Shown in pieces: positions 53,839-63,148 of a DNA stretch of 64,000 nucleotides. Numbering within the stretch: position 1 is the first letter of the stretch; every line of letters starts with the position of its first letter. The stretch is from Bin34 sp963422415 (GTDB taxonomy: Bacteria > Chloroflexota > Anaerolineae > Caldilineales > Caldilineaceae). Location of the stretch: assembly GCA_963422415.1 (NCBI GenBank), contig OY729430.1, positions 930,001 through 994,000 of the forward strand, written 5' to 3'. The notes under the pieces were generated by a model. It saw only the letters and a program-made list of their open reading frames with translations, was not told the origin of the DNA and did no database searches. Position numbers and translations under genes: made by a program.

Positions 53839-54684
53839 ATGTTTTTGGGATGCTTTCAGAGCAATCGTCCTCTGCACCAGATGGAATTCAGTCGTTTTGC
53901 CCAAGCGGCGGCGGACTTGGGCTATGCCAGTGTCGACGTGCCCGCCCTGAATGATCAGGCCGTGACCATGTGCAAGGACCTAGGGCTGAAGATCTTCGCT
54001 TCGGGGGCTGTCATTCCCCCTGATCTGAGCAGGGACGATGAGCGGCAGGCCGCCATCACGGCACAGATGAACGAGGCGATTGCCTGGGCCCATCGGCATG
54101 GCATAGAGGTGATCACCCATCTGATCGGCAAGGACATGACGCTGTCGGGCGACGACAACATTGCGGTCTTCAAGACGATATACACCCCTTTGGCCGCCTT
54201 GGCCGAATCCCGGAACGTGAAAGTTGCCTTTGAAAACTGGCCCCGGAACGGCACTATGTTGGCCACCACGCCAGAGATGTGGGACGCCATGTTTGAAGCG
54301 GTGCCTTCACCGGCACTGGGTCTCTGCTATGACCCGTCTCATTTCCACTGGCAGGGAATTGACTGCATTCAACCCATCCGGGACTTCGGGGCACGCATTT
54401 ACCATGCGCACGCCAAGGACACAGAGATGCTGTCTGATGGTCAAAACGCCTATGGCCTCTACGGACGACAGCTGAGTCGCACGCCCCATGCCCAATGGTG
54501 GCGATACCGCTTGCCTGGATACGGGGCAGTGGACTGGTTCCGATACTTGGATGAACTGTTTCAGACGGGCTACAACCAAGCTCTAAGCGTGGAGCACGAA
54601 GACCCGCTGTGGACTCAGTCGGAAGCAAGCGCGCTGCGCGGCTTGCAGCTGTCTCGGCAGTTTCTGGCTCCGTTTTTGGTATAG
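53839..54684 (+). CDS. Sugar phosphate isomerase/epimerase (xylose isomerase-like TIM barrel)
   Basis: The 281-residue protein starts at ATG 53839 with AAGGAAC upstream. The divalent-metal ligands of the family are visible: Glu132 (AFENWP), Asp165 with His168 (CYDPSHF), His191 (YHAHAKDTE) and Glu252 (SVEHEDP). It fits the AP-endonuclease-2/xylose isomerase-like group, such as myo-inosose or tagatose epimerases. It has no close neighbours in the same direction. It probably isomerises a keto or inositol-type sugar; the substrate is unknown. Confidence 0.88.
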   Translation: MFLGCFQSNRPLHQMEFSRFAQAAADLGYASVDVPALNDQAVTMCKDLGLKIFASGAVIPPDLSRDDERQAAITAQMNEAIAWAHRHGIEVITHLIGKDMTLSGDDNIAVFKTIYTPLAALAESRNVKVAFENWPRNGTMLATTPEMWDAMFEAVPSPALGLCYDPSHFHWQGIDCIQPIRDFGARIYHAHAKDTEMLSDGQNAYGLYGRQLSRTPHAQWWRYRLPGYGAVDWFRYLDELFQTGYNQALSVEHEDPLWTQSEASALRGLQLSRQFLAPFLV

Positions 54685-54975
54685 GCAGGGAGCCTCGGAT
54701 GCGGTTTGGGGATCAATGATTGCGATGGCGGGTTCTGGATTCTGAAAGTGGCCAGCTCTCCCATCTGCGGCAGCAGGGCCGCGTAGTCGATGTCCCAGCC
54801 TGCACGGGATGGAGTGTCTGCAGGATTTCCGGGAGCCGCCGTTGGTCATGCAAGGGCGCTCCGTCCACTCCGCGAGCCTGCCGCGTTCCCGGTCTCGATG
54901 CAGCCGTGGTTCATGCTGGAATTGCTCACGGGGCGTGCCGCGGGATGGGCTTGGCAACCTGAATCCAAGACCCCG

Positions 54976-56478
54976 TTAGGCAATGGCCAGGAAATTGAAG
55001 ATCACCGAATTGGCCGGACTGAAAACGTCCAGTTTTCGTATCCAGGCATGGGGCAGATCCGCTACCCCGTGGGCCGCGCCATACAGCTGGCCCGTCAAGG
55101 CCGCGACTACATGGCTGTTGTCAATCTGGTTGGCTCCGATCATCAACGCGTCGGCAAAGGACCGGCCGCTCAAGGCACAGTAGAGTCCCGTGGCCAGCGC
55201 CTCGGCGGCCTGCTTGCCCGAACCCAGCCGATGAGTGAAATACAAGGGATTGGCTACATTGCCTTGGGCCAGTTTCAAGGCCAGCGCAAGCTTCTGAACC
55301 ACATCTGCGGCCTCGGGGTGGGCCGCCAGGCCGCCACAGACCGTCCGACCTGAATCTTGGAGACAGCGCCCCTGATTCGCCTCGTGGACCAGTCCCGCCA
55401 TGGCCGCGGCGCTCCAGCGCTCTTCCGGATGGCCGTGCGTGATGGCCGTGACCTCAGCGGCCGTCTGCATCGTGCGGGCCAGATCCCATCCCGGCACCAG
55501 TCCCAGAGGGGCGACCCGTGCCAGCCCTCCGCAATCACGCGTCTGATTCAGGGGATTCAACAAGGTGCCCTCTCCCCCTGTGGCTAGGCTGGACAGAGAG
55601 GCGGCGCTGGGGTTCCGCTTGACCTGCATCTCCCGGTAAAGACACAAGTCGCCATGGCGCGCCGCGCCGGGCTGTCGTTCCTGTGTCTGCATCCAATCGA
55701 GATAGGCCAGACGAATTCGGGCCACGACATCCGCGCTGTTCGTCAAGTCGACCTCGCCCAGTCCTTCCAGCGTGAACAGCGACATCTGGGTGGCATGAGA
55801 CACAGGCAAATCCAGAGTGCGCACCTGCTGCGGTTCGAAGTACACTTGGCCGGTTTCGTCCCGGACCTCATGCCATTCAGCCAGATCCTGGTCATATCCC
55901 AGGCCATCGCCGACCGCCCCGCCCAGCAAGCAGCCCAGGACACGGTTTTCCCACTCCCACTTTCGCCTTGGACCGTTCAGCGCCTCAAGATAGGCGATTC
56001 GGTGGATATTGGCCGGCAGATCTGTCTGCACTCTCTCGACGTTGGCCATTGCGTCGGCAGAGGAGATCCCCAGTTCGGTAAGGATGCGGGCGGCCACCGT
56101 GCCCGTGCGCCCGAACCCGGCCCGACAGTGGATGGCGACCTTGCTTCCCTCACGCAACCGATGCAGGATGCGGTGACCGGCATAGGGCCAATGCACTTCG
56201 AACCAGTCGTCGGGCAGAGAGTGGTGTTCGATCGGCAGATGGATCCATTCCATGCCCAAGGCTTCCGCGCGTGCACCCATCCGGGTTACATTGAGCAGCT
56301 CGAACTCGTAGTCCTCCAGCAAGGACACCAAAGTCACGGCGCCCCAGTCCTGCACTGCCTGGAGATGCAGGCCGAGCCGCCGCTCCGAGACCGGAGGATC
56401 GTCGGGATGCAGCAGGATGCCCGGGCACAGGGTCAGGCCCAGAATGCCGTTGCCGGCCGGCAGATCAGTGATATGCAC
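54976..56478 (-). CDS. Fusion: dual-specificity phosphatase plus ADP-ribosylglycohydrolase-like protein
   Basis: Residues 1-170 form a cysteine phosphatase domain with the P-loop HCRAGFGRTG (Cys118, Arg124) and an aspartate loop SLPDD near 87-91. Residues 178-500 have the ADP-ribosylglycohydrolase fold: GCLLGGAVGDGLGY (Asp191), THGHPEERWSAAAMAG and GQLYGAAHG. The metal motif usually read as SDDTQM appears as SHATQM (227-232), and the C-terminal DxD/S appears as DNS (453-455), so metal binding may be weakened. No signal peptide is present. The fusion could remove phosphate and ADP-ribose from one protein or nucleotide. The gene is 500 codons and intact. Confidence 0.85.
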   Translation of the reverse strand: MHITDLPAGNGILGLTLCPGILLHPDDPPVSERRLGLHLQAVQDWGAVTLVSLLEDYEFELLNVTRMGARAEALGMEWIHLPIEHHSLPDDWFEVHWPYAGHRILHRLREGSKVAIHCRAGFGRTGTVAARILTELGISSADAMANVERVQTDLPANIHRIAYLEALNGPRRKWEWENRVLGCLLGGAVGDGLGYDQDLAEWHEVRDETGQVYFEPQQVRTLDLPVSHATQMSLFTLEGLGEVDLTNSADVVARIRLAYLDWMQTQERQPGAARHGDLCLYREMQVKRNPSAASLSSLATGGEGTLLNPLNQTRDCGGLARVAPLGLVPGWDLARTMQTAAEVTAITHGHPEERWSAAAMAGLVHEANQGRCLQDSGRTVCGGLAAHPEAADVVQKLALALKLAQGNVANPLYFTHRLGSGKQAAEALATGLYCALSGRSFADALMIGANQIDNSHVVAALTGQLYGAAHGVADLPHAWIRKLDVFSPANSVIFNFLAIA

Positions 56479-56619
56479 AAGTACGCGGAAAACACCTCAA
56501 GTCAAGGCCTGCGCTGGACAAGCTTGCCAGTATACCCGCTGTTCTCCCTTTGCCTGCCTGTTTATCAGTCAAGCCCAAACCGGATTTTGCTGCGGGGCTG
56601 GGGAATCCAAGTCGCCCAT

Positions 56620-57138
56620 CTACGCTCCGCCGCTCATCTTCTTGAGGCTCCCGATGAACCAATACAGCGTAAAGATGCCCGCGAAACCGATGAGCAGGGC
56701 GGGCACCAGAGGCAAGGACAGGGGCAGTTGCAGAGACGCCCAAGCCAGTGCCAGGCCGCTGATCAGCACCACCGCCAGGCGACGCAGATGCCGCATGACA
56801 AATCCTTCCAGGTCCGCGCCGTCCACCAAGCTTTCCACAAGCGAGGAGAGGTAGTGCAAGTCCCAGCTGCCGAGCAGCAGCACCTGGCAGAATAACCCAG
56901 GGGTCACGGCTTCCTGCGCGATGACTCCCGCTCCGTTGACCAGGCACAATCCAATGAAACAGGGCGAGACCAGGGCCGGTCGGCACTGCCACAGAGCCAG
57001 CAGCCATACCAATCCCAACACGCCGGCCAGCGCCGCGACAGGCCACAGGTCCACTTGCAGCAGCTGGGGGACCAGCAGGCCGCAGGCCGCCAAGAGCAGA
57101 CCGCCGCCAAGGTATCGAGGAAAAAGTAACAGGGACAT
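56620..57138 (-). CDS. Small integral membrane protein, unknown function
   Basis: From ATG 57138 (MSLLLFPRYLGGG) the product has 172 residues and about five hydrophobic spans, with a soluble loop near LVESLVDGADLEGFVMRHLRRL. No motif is recognised. The start at ATG 57168 adds ten polar residues and is less likely. The gene is divergent from the hydroxyacid dehydrogenase at 57260 and 140 bp from the phosphatase fusion gene. A membrane function is all that can be inferred. Confidence 0.65.
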   Translation of the reverse strand: MSLLLFPRYLGGGLLLAACGLLVPQLLQVDLWPVAALAGVLGLVWLLALWQCRPALVSPCFIGLCLVNGAGVIAQEAVTPGLFCQVLLLGSWDLHYLSSLVESLVDGADLEGFVMRHLRRLAVVLISGLALAWASLQLPLSLPLVPALLIGFAGIFTLYWFIGSLKKMSGGA

Positions 57139-57259
57139 AGGATTGCAACGCGCGCCGGCCATCCGCATTGTACAATCCCTGGCTTATACTGGGATGGATT
57201 GCACTGGCGTGCGATCGGCGGTCCGTTCAACTTTTTCGCACACTCCAAGGGCCACGCTT

Positions 57260-58219
57260 ATGAACAAGAGAGTGCTGTATACCGTGCGCAGCATCGATGA
57301 AAAGGATGCCGAGGTGCGGATGTTGCGGCAGGTGGGATGCACCATTCACGTGCATGCCGCCTTGCAGGCTCCCGAGGCACAGGAGGATATCGCGCAGGCG
57401 AGTGGCCTGATTGTAGGGTTGCACCGGATCGACGGCGCGCTTCTGGACCGCATGCCTAGGCTGAAGGTGATCGCGCGCATGGGCGTAGGGTACGACAACA
57501 TCGACTTGGAGGCGGCTACGGCTCGCGGCGTGCAGGTGACCTACGTCCCGGATTACGGGGTGCATGAAGTCTCCACCCATGCCATCACCATGCTGCTGGT
57601 CATGGCGCGCAACATGCCGACGCTGCTGGCGGCCAGTGCCGCCGGCCGCTGGGACTATGGGGCCATGGGCACCATGCACCGCATTCAGGATCAGACCTTG
57701 GGAGTGGCCGGCTTCGGGCGCATCGGACGCGAGACCGCACTCAAGGGCAAGGGGCTGGGCATGACTGTGATCGTGCACGACCCGATCGTGCCGGCGGCCG
57801 AGATTGCCGCGCACGGTTTGGAGGCGGTGGATTTTCCCACGTGGCTGCGACGCTCGGACTACGTTTCGTTGCATGTGCCGGCGTCGCCGGCCACTCGGCA
57901 CATGCTTGACGCCGCGGCCCTGCAGCGGATGAAGCGGACCGCCCGCATCATCAACACGGCGCGCGGTCCCCTGATCGACGAAGATGCGCTGCTGGTCGCG
58001 CTCCGGGCCGGAGAGATAGACGCGGCGGCCCTGGATGTGTTCCAGACGGAACCGCCACCCCCCGATCATCCGCTGCTGCACGAACCCAATGTATATGTGA
58101 CTCCGCATGCCGCCTGGTATTCCGAGGCTGCCAAGCAGGATATGCGGACGCGCTGTGCCCAAGACGTAATCAACGTGCTTGAGGGTCGGCCACCGATCTA
58201 CCCCCTGAACGAAGTGTAG
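57260..58219 (+). CDS. D-isomer-specific 2-hydroxyacid dehydrogenase
   Basis: The 319-residue protein has the NAD motif GVAGFGRIGRETA in its Rossmann domain, plus the catalytic triad arginine in INTARGPL, glutamate in FQTEPPP and histidine in TPHAAW. It lacks the C-terminal ACT domain of SerA, so it is more like C-terminal-binding protein or hydroxypyruvate/phosphoglycerate dehydrogenases. ATG 57260 follows AAGG. The next gene, a zinc-free MDR oxidoreductase, starts 44 bp downstream and may act in the same pathway. The substrate is a 2-hydroxyacid, not identified. Confidence 0.9.
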   Translation: MNKRVLYTVRSIDEKDAEVRMLRQVGCTIHVHAALQAPEAQEDIAQASGLIVGLHRIDGALLDRMPRLKVIARMGVGYDNIDLEAATARGVQVTYVPDYGVHEVSTHAITMLLVMARNMPTLLAASAAGRWDYGAMGTMHRIQDQTLGVAGFGRIGRETALKGKGLGMTVIVHDPIVPAAEIAAHGLEAVDFPTWLRRSDYVSLHVPASPATRHMLDAAALQRMKRTARIINTARGPLIDEDALLVALRAGEIDAAALDVFQTEPPPPDHPLLHEPNVYVTPHAAWYSEAAKQDMRTRCAQDVINVLEGRPPIYPLNEV

Positions 58220-58263
58220 GGTCCGCCGGGCGGCAGGCCGTCCATTTCCGCTCTGGAGCTGTC

Positions 58264-59280
58264 ATGAACATGCAGGCCATCTATGTCACCGAAGACAGAA
58301 AGTTCCATGTAGGCGAATTTCCCCTGCGCGCGCCCGTGGGAGACGAGGTGCTCATTCAGACTTGCTTTTCCGGCATCAGCGTGGGCACGGAATTCACGGC
58401 GGTGCGCGGGACGCGCCACTACGGAGCATTCCCTTTTGTGCTCGGCTATCAGGGCACCGGGGTCATAGTCGATCGGGGCCCGGACGCGCAGCGCTTCCAG
58501 GAAGGGGACGCGGTGTACTTTCGCTCCAATGCCATGGATCTCTTTCTGGGAGATACCCCGGTGGCGAACCGGAGCGGAGCTTGGGCCTCCCATGTCATAC
58601 ACTCGGAGAAACAACGTGTAGAGCTACTGCCCGCCGGGGTAGACGGGGCCACCGGGGCCATGTTTGTCATGCCTGCCGTGGGACTGAATGCCGTGGACAT
58701 GGCCGGGGTGCGCATGGGCGACCATGTCGCCATGCAGGGGGTGGGACTGATTGGTCTGGGTGCCTTGGCGGCCTGCTTCCTGCGCGGGGCCAAGCCCATC
58801 GCCATCGACACAGTCCCCCGTCGGCTGGCGCTGGCACGGGAGTTTGGGGCCGTGGCCACCATCAACCCCGTCACGGAAGACATGCCGGCACGCGTGCGAG
58901 AACTCACGGACGGGCGCGGCGTGGATGTCGCCATTGAAGGGACCGGGGTCCGCTCCCTGATAGACCAAGCCATCGCCCTGACGCGGCGCGAGGGCAAGTT
59001 CATTTTTCTGGCGGTGTATGGGGAGACCCCCTTGGAGCTGCTGTACATGCCGGCCCATCACCGGCGCATACGGGCGTTCTTTCCCTGCGATGACGGACAG
59101 GAGCCGTGTCGTGAAGCGGTCCTGCACCAGATGGCCTTGGGAGTCCTGCCGTGGCACAAGACCATTTCACATCGTGTCGAGGTGGATGAGATGCCGAACT
59201 TCTGCGCCCGGGTGCTGGCCGGGGATGTCCCGGATCTGTTGGGCGCCGTGATTGACTGGCAGGCGCCCAACGCCTTGTAA
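58264..59280 (+). CDS. Medium-chain dehydrogenase/reductase without catalytic zinc
   Basis: The 338-residue MDR protein opens MNMQAIYVTEDRKFHVGEFP. The region that normally carries GICGSDxH reads GISVGTEFTAV, and the structural-zinc cysteine cluster is absent, so it is a zinc-independent branch. The nucleotide-binding part MQGVGLIGLGALAACFLRG and IDTVPRRL is complete. It may oxidise a sugar alcohol or reduce a double bond. It lies 44 bp after the hydroxyacid dehydrogenase on the same strand and may share its promoter. Confidence 0.88.
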   Translation: MNMQAIYVTEDRKFHVGEFPLRAPVGDEVLIQTCFSGISVGTEFTAVRGTRHYGAFPFVLGYQGTGVIVDRGPDAQRFQEGDAVYFRSNAMDLFLGDTPVANRSGAWASHVIHSEKQRVELLPAGVDGATGAMFVMPAVGLNAVDMAGVRMGDHVAMQGVGLIGLGALAACFLRGAKPIAIDTVPRRLALAREFGAVATINPVTEDMPARVRELTDGRGVDVAIEGTGVRSLIDQAIALTRREGKFIFLAVYGETPLELLYMPAHHRRIRAFFPCDDGQEPCREAVLHQMALGVLPWHKTISHRVEVDEMPNFCARVLAGDVPDLLGAVIDWQAPNAL

Positions 59281-59300
59281 CGCCTGTCTGGGCACGGGGA

Positions 59301-60755
59301 TCAGGCCGAGTCTTGCGGGCCCACGCGCGGCAATTGCAAGATGGGGTAGTGGGCGTTCAGCAAGGTCTCGTCGGCAGTGCGCCTGATGCAATCCCACATC
59401 AACCGCGTCATCTCGGTGGCCTTCTGGCCGTGACGGTCGCTCCCGCCTGCCAGCAAATTGGTCGTCTCAAAGGGATCTTCCGCCAGATTGTACAGTTCGT
59501 CCCGCGCGAAGCCATTAAACACGAACTTCCAGTCGCCCTCCCACACGATGCGCTGGGTCAGCTGATACCGCGTGCCCTCATATTCGGCATAGCCCCGGGT
59601 GGGCACGTGCCGGGCGCCGTGGGGGTTCGCCAAGAGTTCGGCAAAGGAAGCGGAGTCCGCGCCACTCTCTATGGGCATGCCCATCAGCTCCAACAAGGTG
59701 GGGTGCAGATCATGCAAGCCGACGCGTGCCGCCGACGTGGTTCCAGGCTCAATGCCTGGCCCGGCCATCAGCAGGGGAATATTGTAGATCTCTTCGGCGG
59801 CCGTGAAGTTTTTGCAGTAGAGGCCGTGCGCCCCCAGCAATTCTCCATGATCGGAGGTCAGCGCCACGATGGTGTTGTCCAGCTGTCCGGCCGCTTCAAT
59901 CCTGTCCATGAGGCGGCCAAAGAGCTGGTCAATCTCCGTGATGGACGCGTAATAGCAGGCCGCCGCCTCTCGATGCTGCCGTTCGGTCCAGTTGGCCCAC
60001 GCCCCTTGGGCACGGCGGTAGACTTCCGGGCGACCCTCCAAATCGTCCTGCAGCGAAGGCGACAGGGGGATGTCGGCAGGATCGTACAGGGCATAGGCCT
60101 CGGCGCCACAGATGAAAGGGTCGTGAGGTTCCAGCACGCTGACGCACAAGGCCCAAGGTCCCGGATAGGTCAGAGAGGTCAGCAAAAACTCTTCGGCTTC
60201 CTTGACATGGACCCCGACCATGCGCTTCTCCGGGGGCACATCGGTAACGCCATAGAAACGGGTTGGGGGGAAGCCGGGGATGGCGTCCACGAAACCTTCG
60301 GTGGTCCAGGCCCCTTCCGCCAGACGACGGCGGGTTTCGGAACGGGACCATTGGATGGTGGCGTGCTCCTCCGTCATGGCGGCGTTCCAGCCATACCGGG
60401 CCAGTTCGTGGGTGCGTTCCACATGCCACTTGCCGAAGTAGCCCGTGGCATAGCCCGCGGCCTGCAAGTACTGGGCCCAATGACGGACAGGGCGCAAGTT
60501 GGCCCGATCCTCTCTGACGGTATGGGTGACGGTCCATACGTTGTGGTTGTGTGGCAGCAAGCCGGTCATCAGGCTGGCCCGGGCGGGCGAGCAGATGGCG
60601 TTGGGGGTATAGGCGTGAGTCAGGTGCACGCCGCGGGCCCGCAGGCGGTCGAAGTTGGGAGTCTGACAGATGTGGTCTGGATGCAGGACGCGGCCCTGCA
60701 TCTGATCCGTCATCAGAAAGAGCAGGTTGGGAGGGGACGATGCAGGTCGGGCCAT
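59301..60755 (-). CDS. Type I sulfatase (formylglycine-dependent)
   Basis: From ATG 60755 (MARPASSPPNLLFLMTDQ) the product has 484 residues. Asp17/Gln18 begin the metal site, and AICSPARASLMTG carries CxPxR with Cys55 expected to become formylglycine. TSDHGELLGAHGL is the C-terminal metal motif, and WKFVFNGF fits the sulfatase end. The start has no clear ribosome site. The lack of a signal peptide suggests a cytosolic enzyme, or a start placed too far downstream. Removal of sulfate from a sulfated sugar fits the sugar-rich context. It lies 44 bp after a small membrane protein gene on the same strand. Confidence 0.9.
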   Translation of the reverse strand: MARPASSPPNLLFLMTDQMQGRVLHPDHICQTPNFDRLRARGVHLTHAYTPNAICSPARASLMTGLLPHNHNVWTVTHTVREDRANLRPVRHWAQYLQAAGYATGYFGKWHVERTHELARYGWNAAMTEEHATIQWSRSETRRRLAEGAWTTEGFVDAIPGFPPTRFYGVTDVPPEKRMVGVHVKEAEEFLLTSLTYPGPWALCVSVLEPHDPFICGAEAYALYDPADIPLSPSLQDDLEGRPEVYRRAQGAWANWTERQHREAAACYYASITEIDQLFGRLMDRIEAAGQLDNTIVALTSDHGELLGAHGLYCKNFTAAEEIYNIPLLMAGPGIEPGTTSAARVGLHDLHPTLLELMGMPIESGADSASFAELLANPHGARHVPTRGYAEYEGTRYQLTQRIVWEGDWKFVFNGFARDELYNLAEDPFETTNLLAGGSDRHGQKATEMTRLMWDCIRRTADETLLNAHYPILQLPRVGPQDSA

Positions 60756-60799
60756 GCAGGTGACAGAGGCCTTCCGTTTCTCCAAATCGGACAGGTGGA

Positions 60800-61159
60800 C
60801 TACAGGAAAGCGGGCAGCAGGTAAATGATGACAGTAACGACCACGACAATGCCGACGATCCAAGCTACCCGGAGAATGGCCTTTCCCAGTTCTTCCTTCC
60901 CGGCGCTGATGCGAAGATAGTGTTCGGAGATCAGCGCGGCCACCAGCCACATCAGGCCCAGTCCCACGAATCCGAACCTCTGCACCGCGCTAATGGTCCA
61001 GCGGGACGCACCCAGCGCTTGCAGAATGCCCGAAATGGCAGGCGGTGCATAGAGCAGGGGCAATGTGAGACAGGCTCCCGCGATCAGCCATACGACGTAG
61101 GCGAGAAAGTACAGTCTGTTCGCCACCAACCAGTTGCGCGTGCTGTCCAGTGCAGACAC
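60800..61159 (-). CDS. Small membrane protein, unknown function
   Basis: A GTG at 61159 follows GAGGAG and begins MSALDSTRNWLVANRLYFLAY. The 119-residue product has three probable membrane spans (YVVWLIAGACLTLPLLY, VGLGLMWLVAALI, IVGIVVVVTVIIYLL). No family is recognised. It stands just before the sulfatase gene on the same strand and may be cotranscribed with it. Confidence 0.7.
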   Translation of the reverse strand: MSALDSTRNWLVANRLYFLAYVVWLIAGACLTLPLLYAPPAISGILQALGASRWTISAVQRFGFVGLGLMWLVAALISEHYLRISAGKEELGKAILRVAWIVGIVVVVTVIIYLLPAFL

Positions 61160-61666
61160 GGGAACTCCTCAAATCATCGGGCATGGAAGGCAGACAGCCC
61201 TCATGCAGGCACCCGGCATTGACCCCTGGCCATCCAAGCTTGTCTGTAGCCTGACGGTCTCTTGGGCGCTGCCCATTGTATTGCATATGCCGTGATTCGG
61301 GGACATGGTGCGGGCAAAGGAAACAATCCGCTGCCACTGACGAAGTTCTTGTCGCTGCCGTACTTGGTTCCATCTGAACCTCGGAGTTTTGTCTGAAGAT
61401 GGCCGCTTCGTGATTGTTGTCTTGGGACTGTGGTCGGCGTGAAACAGTCCGGGGAATTGCGGCTGGAGGGGGGGGTGTTCCTCTTCACTGTCTTGCGGAA
61501 TAGGCATGGCCATTGCGCACCACATCGGAAATACGGGACTGGCATGGTGTTCGCCCTGTACCGCAACGGCGAACACCCCCGATCACCCCTGTAATATCCG
61601 CTTGTCCATTGCGAGACGGACAATGTACCCATAACCGGGCCAGATCAGATGACGGCGTCGGGAATG
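61160..61666. other. Intergenic, nothing recognised
   Basis: 507 bp between two minus-strand genes. A run of eight G lies at 61468-61475. Small frames have no homology. Confidence 0.45.
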
Positions 61667-62854
61667 TCACCCAGCGGGTATGGCGTGGTGGGTTGAGACG
61701 CATGTTCGCGCGGCTTGACCGTTCCGGATGACATGCACAACTCCTTGTATGGCTCCCTTAGCCATGGGCACGGGCACTGCATTTCCCGCTTGTTTGCGGA
61801 CTTGACTGTCGCTGTCCATGATTTCAAACGAATTGGGAAATCCCTGCAATCGCAGCATTTCCCGGGGCGTCAGTCGTCGTTCCCCATCGACCAGCAAATA
61901 GTTGTAGGAGGCCCCTGCCCTCAACGCGCAGGACCAAGGATGGCTGGAGACATTTCCCCCCTTGTTTTCGTGCCAAATCGATGGCTTGATGTTGGAAGTG
62001 TGACAAGCCTGACGTTTCTGGCGGATGCGAGGCGAGGCATAGTGACGTGGGTGGGGGTTGGATTCCAACAGATCGGACAGCGGTGTCATGGGGATTTTGG
62101 CAACGGGCCACGGAAAAAGGAGGAAGGGCATCCGTGTTGCCACAATGATGGTCCGGTCCCGCTTCTGCGGCAGTCCGAAGTCCCGTGCATTCAGTACCCG
62201 GCAATCCACGGTGTAGCCTTCCTGCTCCAGTCCTTCCTGGATTTGACGCAGAACCATACCGCCATGGATGCTGACCAGCTGACGCACGTTTTCCAGCACG
62301 ATGCCGAGAGGTCGCTTGCATCGGATGACACGCAGGATTTCCCCAAACAAGTTGCCGCGTGGATCAGCCAGTCCTTTCCGCTTGCCGATGATGGAAAAGG
62401 GCTGGCAGGGGAATCCTGCAAACAACAGCTCATGATCGGGAATGTCCTGACCTTGGATGAGCGTGATGTCCCCCGCTGGCTCCAGACCCAAATTGTGCCG
62501 ATAGACTTTTCGTGCGGCCGCGTCAATGTCACAGGCGAACACGCAGTGCAGCCCCAAGTCGGCCGCAGCCAGGTGAAAGCCGCCAATGCCACAGAACAGA
62601 TCCACAAAGCGGAATGGGGCGTCTGGGTCTCTGCCTTGGCTACTGCATCGCCGATGCCACTCCACTTGGGCCGCATGATGCTGCCGATCCATCTCCAGGT
62701 TGCGGCAGATATGGTCATAGCCACTGGAGTTGGCCAATCCCATGTCCCTGCCTGCCTGTTGCAGGGATTGGCCTGTGGGCACTCGATCCAGCGTCTTGGC
62801 CCCAATGTCCGGTGTAGCCGGCAACCTGCCGGACCGTCCCTTCTTGCCCACCAT
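61667..62854 (-). CDS. DNA (cytosine-5)-methyltransferase
   Basis: The start at 62854 (MVGKKGRSGRLPATPDIG) follows GAGAGG at 7 nt, giving 395 residues; the frame is open further upstream but that part is composition noise. Motif I is VDLFCGIGGFHLA (84-96), the catalytic motif IV is GFPCQPFS with Cys150, motif VI is ENV (189-191), motif VIII is QKRDRTII, and motif X is QAGNAVPV. An N-terminal extension of about 80 residues precedes motif I, with a helix-turn-helix-like stretch. No restriction nuclease or Vsr gene is adjacent, so it may be an orphan or a leftover of a restriction-modification unit. The recognition sequence cannot be predicted. Confidence 0.9.
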   Translation of the reverse strand: MVGKKGRSGRLPATPDIGAKTLDRVPTGQSLQQAGRDMGLANSSGYDHICRNLEMDRQHHAAQVEWHRRCSSQGRDPDAPFRFVDLFCGIGGFHLAAADLGLHCVFACDIDAAARKVYRHNLGLEPAGDITLIQGQDIPDHELLFAGFPCQPFSIIGKRKGLADPRGNLFGEILRVIRCKRPLGIVLENVRQLVSIHGGMVLRQIQEGLEQEGYTVDCRVLNARDFGLPQKRDRTIIVATRMPFLLFPWPVAKIPMTPLSDLLESNPHPRHYASPRIRQKRQACHTSNIKPSIWHENKGGNVSSHPWSCALRAGASYNYLLVDGERRLTPREMLRLQGFPNSFEIMDSDSQVRKQAGNAVPVPMAKGAIQGVVHVIRNGQAARTCVSTHHAIPAG

Positions 62855-63148
62855 GGATCTGCCTCTCATGCCGTTGCAAAATGATGCAATGGCATTATTG
62901 CGCAGAAATTCGAGGCGCGGAAAAAGCGGTGAATGCACTGATGGTTCATTCGTGACAAGCGGATGCACAAGCAGAGCATCGTCGCGATGGGAGACGTCGA
63001 AACACCCATCCACGAGATCTGCGACATGGCAACTCTCCCTGTCCAGCAATGGAGGACCAAGGACATCCATGTTGCGCCTGTTCCCTCCGTCCCAGGCCGA
63101 CCCCAGGCCCACCTCGGACGCGCCGGCCATGGTGTTCGGAAACGTGGG

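Noticed and set aside
59313..60824. 503-codon plus-strand frame
   Set aside because: It is opposite the sulfatase, which has the CxPxR site and metal motifs.
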